The notes beneath the pieces are model-generated. The model made no database searches and was not told the origin of the DNA. It was given only the letters and a program-made list of their open reading frames with translations. A stretch of 23,940 nt of DNA from an uncultured Mucispirillum sp. (lineage in GTDB: Bacteria; Chrysiogenota; Deferribacteres; Deferribacterales; Mucispirillaceae), in contig CAJUJZ010000023.1 in NCBI GenBank assembly GCA_910586745.1, forward strand, positions 1 through 23,940, written 5' to 3'. Below are positions 21,560-23,940 of the stretch, one piece after another. Numbering within the stretch: the stretch's first letter is position 1; every line of letters begins with the position of its first letter. Both the position numbers and the translations under genes were made by a program.

Positions 21560-23875
21560 TTATTTATTATATAATGGCTCACCATTATTATCTTTATAAA
21601 TTGTTTTACATTTTGGATAAGCAGAACATGCCCAAAATTTGCCATATTTACCCTCTCGTATTATAAGAGGACTGTTACATTCTAAACATTTATATTTATC
21701 TGATGGTGTAGCTTTTTGTTTTTCAAATTCTGGCAGTTCATTTTTTCCATTTGAAAAAATCTGATTACAATTCTCACATTTCCAAAATGCTCCACCTTGT
21801 TTATTGTAAGATTTTTTTACTGTTTCTTTACTGTTGCATAGTTTACAATCTTGAGCATGCCAGATGTCCGGCTTGCCATTATTATCTTTAAAATTTACTT
21901 TACAATCTGGATAATTTGAACAACTCCAAAAAAATGAGCCATTCCATTTGATTCTTTTTAAAAAGCCATCACAAGCAGGACATTTTACTGAATTGCTTTT
22001 AAATTTAAGTTCTTTTGTTTTAACTGCATTGATTTCATTAATAGAAAAATCTGTTACTGATTTTACAAAATCATATACAGATTCAATTGTTGAATCCATA
22101 TTCTTAAGCTGCTCATGCCATAAAGCAGTCATATCTGGATATGTAATAGTATCTTGTAAAGATGATATTAATTCTCTTCCTAATTCTGTAGATACAAGAT
22201 AGTTTTTTTCATCTTTTATATAATTTCTGTTATAAAGTGTTTTAATTATTTCAGACCTGGTTGCAGGTGTGCCGATTCCACCATTTTCTCCAGCTTTATC
22301 TTTATCTTTATCTTTTAATAATGCTTTTATTTTTTCATCTTTACAGTAAATAGATACTCTTTTTAAATCATTTAAAAAAGTATCTATTGTATATAATTTT
22401 TTTGGTTTAGTTTCATCTTTACTGACACTAAACTCAATATCTTCAATAGTTTTATCTTTAAATATTTTACTATAATCTATATTGATTATATTTGTTTCAT
22501 CTTTTAAAGATAATATTTTTTTCCAACCAGCTTCTATAATCTGCCTGTGTGTATGTTCTAATACATCATCACCAACTTGTATTGTGATATTATGACGTAT
22601 ATATTTTGCTGGTGGTAAAAATTGCATTACAAATCTTCTGGCAATTAATAAAAATACTTTCTCTTCATCTTCATTAAATACTGTAGGATTTTTTAAATGA
22701 ATATCTGTTATTGTAGGTATAATAGCAGTATGAGCTCCAGTTTTACTACTATCAAATGCTTTAGATTTGATAGAAATATCAGCATTTTCTATCATATTTG
22801 ATAACAATTCATCTGAATATATATCTAACATATTTATTATCTCTGGTGATTCATAATATGTTTCTTCGTTTATATAATTATTATCAGAACGGTTATATGT
22901 AATGGCTTTATATTTTTCGCGTAATGTCTGTGTTATATCCATAACCTTATCTGGTTTCATTTTATAGAGTTTGAAACAATCTTCTTGTAAATCAAGTAAA
23001 CTGTAAGGTAATGGAACATTATCTATTTCTTCTTTTACTTCATATTTTGATATTACTGCATTATTTTTATTATTTTTTAATCTTTCTATAATAGCATTCG
23101 CAGTAACTTCTGATGTAATTTTCTTTGTTTCATCTACTTCATCATCTTTTGGTTTATATATAAATTTATCAATAGTGTTATTACCATCAATATTTTTACA
23201 ACATGCTTTAATTGTATAATAAAATGATTTTACATGATTCTTTACTTCTAACTCTCTACGCACAATTAAAGCAAGCATTGGAGTTTGCACCCTACCGAGT
23301 GAAACTACATTGTCATTACCTAATGCGTTATTCATAAGTGTATAAGCTCTTGTTAAGTTATAACCAAAAACCATATCTGCCAGCTTTCTAGCAATTGCTT
23401 TTAATGAAAGTGAACGATAATCATTATTTTCTTTTAATTTAGATAATTCTTTTTTGATTACTTCTGTATTAAAATCATTAATAAGTAATCTTTTTATTTG
23501 TTTTGTTTGTGAGCCTTGTAAATCAATAATGCCATTTTTATACAAAATTGAATCTACAATTAACTGTCCTTCATCATCTGGGTCACCAGCATGTATGATT
23601 GTATCTGCTTTAGTTAATAAATCAGTAACAATATTATACTGCTCTTTTGTTCTTTCATTTACTTGAAAACTCCAGCCATCCGTTAGCACTGGTAATGTAT
23701 CAAAAGACCATTTTTTTTGTTCGTCTGGCAGCTTTATTTCTAATAAATGCCCAACACACCATGTTATATTATACTCACCAGCTATAATATAACCTTTTTG
23801 TCTTTCAATGTTGCCACCAATAGCTTCTGCTATAGCTGCTGCAACTTGTGGCTTTTCAGCAATTACTAAGTTCAT
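21560..23875 (-). CDS. topB: DNA topoisomerase III (TopB/TraE-like)
   Basis: This 771-residue type IA topoisomerase would decatenate or unlink plasmid DNA during replication and transfer. Visible are the Toprim start LVIAEKPQVAAAIAEAIGG (3-21), HAGDPDDEGQ (95-104) with the metal-binding acidic triad, SLGRVQTPML (192-201), and the active-site segment ITYNRSD with catalytic Tyr327 (TYPRSD in most relatives, so Pro is replaced by Asn). The C-terminus carries three zinc-ribbon modules (CPAC...CSNYPDC, CKLC...CENC, CLEC...CSAYPKC) from about residue 630. GGAGG precedes the ATG. RP4 traE encodes a homologous enzyme. First gene of the leftward unit with the 52-codon gene and the ArdC/TraC-like gene. 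Confidence 0.95.
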   Translation of the reverse strand: MNLVIAEKPQVAAAIAEAIGGNIERQKGYIIAGEYNITWCVGHLLEIKLPDEQKKWSFDTLPVLTDGWSFQVNERTKEQYNIVTDLLTKADTIIHAGDPDDEGQLIVDSILYKNGIIDLQGSQTKQIKRLLINDFNTEVIKKELSKLKENNDYRSLSLKAIARKLADMVFGYNLTRAYTLMNNALGNDNVVSLGRVQTPMLALIVRRELEVKNHVKSFYYTIKACCKNIDGNNTIDKFIYKPKDDEVDETKKITSEVTANAIIERLKNNKNNAVISKYEVKEEIDNVPLPYSLLDLQEDCFKLYKMKPDKVMDITQTLREKYKAITYNRSDNNYINEETYYESPEIINMLDIYSDELLSNMIENADISIKSKAFDSSKTGAHTAIIPTITDIHLKNPTVFNEDEEKVFLLIARRFVMQFLPPAKYIRHNITIQVGDDVLEHTHRQIIEAGWKKILSLKDETNIINIDYSKIFKDKTIEDIEFSVSKDETKPKKLYTIDTFLNDLKRVSIYCKDEKIKALLKDKDKDKAGENGGIGTPATRSEIIKTLYNRNYIKDEKNYLVSTELGRELISSLQDTITYPDMTALWHEQLKNMDSTIESVYDFVKSVTDFSINEINAVKTKELKFKSNSVKCPACDGFLKRIKWNGSFFWSCSNYPDCKVNFKDNNGKPDIWHAQDCKLCNSKETVKKSYNKQGGAFWKCENCNQIFSNGKNELPEFEKQKATPSDKYKCLECNSPLIIREGKYGKFWACSAYPKCKTIYKDNNGEPLYNK

Positions 23876-23886
23876 ATATCCTCCAT

Positions 23887-23915
23887 TTTATAATTTTATC
23901 CGATAAAATTATAAA
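23887..23915 (-). promoter_or_regulatory. O_B-like palindrome, copy 8, overlapping the topB -10
   Basis: A perfect 29-bp palindrome around the common core (23893-23909). Read leftward, TATAAT (23913-23908) overlaps its upstream arm, so transcription would begin near the palindrome centre, a standard repressor arrangement. The -35 would lie near 23930-23935, where only a weak TTATTA is seen. The GGAGG of topB follows the palindrome. Confidence 0.72.
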
Positions 23916-23930
23916 TATTTATAAATATTT
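23911..23930. repeat. 10-bp phased AT repeat before topB
   Basis: ATAAATATTT is repeated exactly (23911-23920, 23921-23930), the same unit as before trbB and the PKD lipoprotein gene. It spans the region between the putative -10 and -35 of topB. The window ends 10 bases later. Confidence 0.45.
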
Positions 23931-23940
23931 AATAAGTAAA

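Noticed and set aside
68..23915. FNR or Fur boxes for the repeated palindrome
   Set aside because: FNR needs TTGAT-N4-ATCAA and Fur a 19-bp GATAAT-type repeat; neither matches, whereas odd-centred KorB O_B sites differ at only one base per half-site.

Overview
This window is very AT-rich and reads as part of the backbone of a conjugative plasmid (or a plasmid-derived integrated element) from a low-GC diderm bacterium. A diderm host is indicated by the outer-membrane parts of the secretion system (TrbG/VirB9-like, a TrbH-like lipoprotein, TrbI/VirB10-like) and by a VirB1-like transglycosylase. The host cannot be named from the sequence. A gut Deferribacterota or Campylobacterota member would fit the base composition and the poly-G tract, but that is a guess.

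The gene set and order resemble the IncP (RP4/RK2) plasmids far more than the Agrobacterium VirB or F layouts, although the base composition is entirely different. Bases 1-1530 hold two iteron-like repeats at the left edge and a leftward operon with a TrfA-like replication initiator followed by a KorA/TrfB-like HTH repressor. Divergent from it, as in RP4, runs the rightward mating-pair-formation operon: trbB, trbC, trbD, trbE, trbF, trbG, trbH, trbI (1683-9535), then trbJ, trbL and an entry-exclusion-like gene (9708-12062), closed by a terminator at 12134-12168. A new promoter at 12172-12200 starts a second rightward unit: two unknown genes, a mini-ORF containing an 11-G homopolymer, two more unknown genes, a VirB1/TrbN-like transglycosylase, and a 997-residue lipoprotein with ten PKD repeats (to 17561).

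The right third is leftward: topoisomerase III (topB, like RP4 traE), a 52-codon gene, a large ArdC-metallopeptidase-Toprim protein (like RP4 TraC) split by an apparent single-base frameshift, and a small ribbon-helix-helix-like regulator with its own promoter. No relaxase, coupling protein, oriT or partition gene is visible; these should lie outside the window.

The most striking unexplained structure is a 17-bp palindrome, ATTTTATCGGATAAAAT, present eight times with no mismatch in the core. It differs from the IncP KorB operator (TTTAGCSGCTAAA) at one position per half-site. Copies lie before the rep operon, before topB, before trbD/trbG/trbH/trbJ, and at the ends of two transcription units. 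This predicts a plasmid-wide KorB/ParB-like regulon whose regulator is off-window. Other notable features are the poly-G tract that sets the frame of a mini-gene linked to both neighbours, a family of three near-identical hairpins, and 10-bp phased AT repeats in front of several units.
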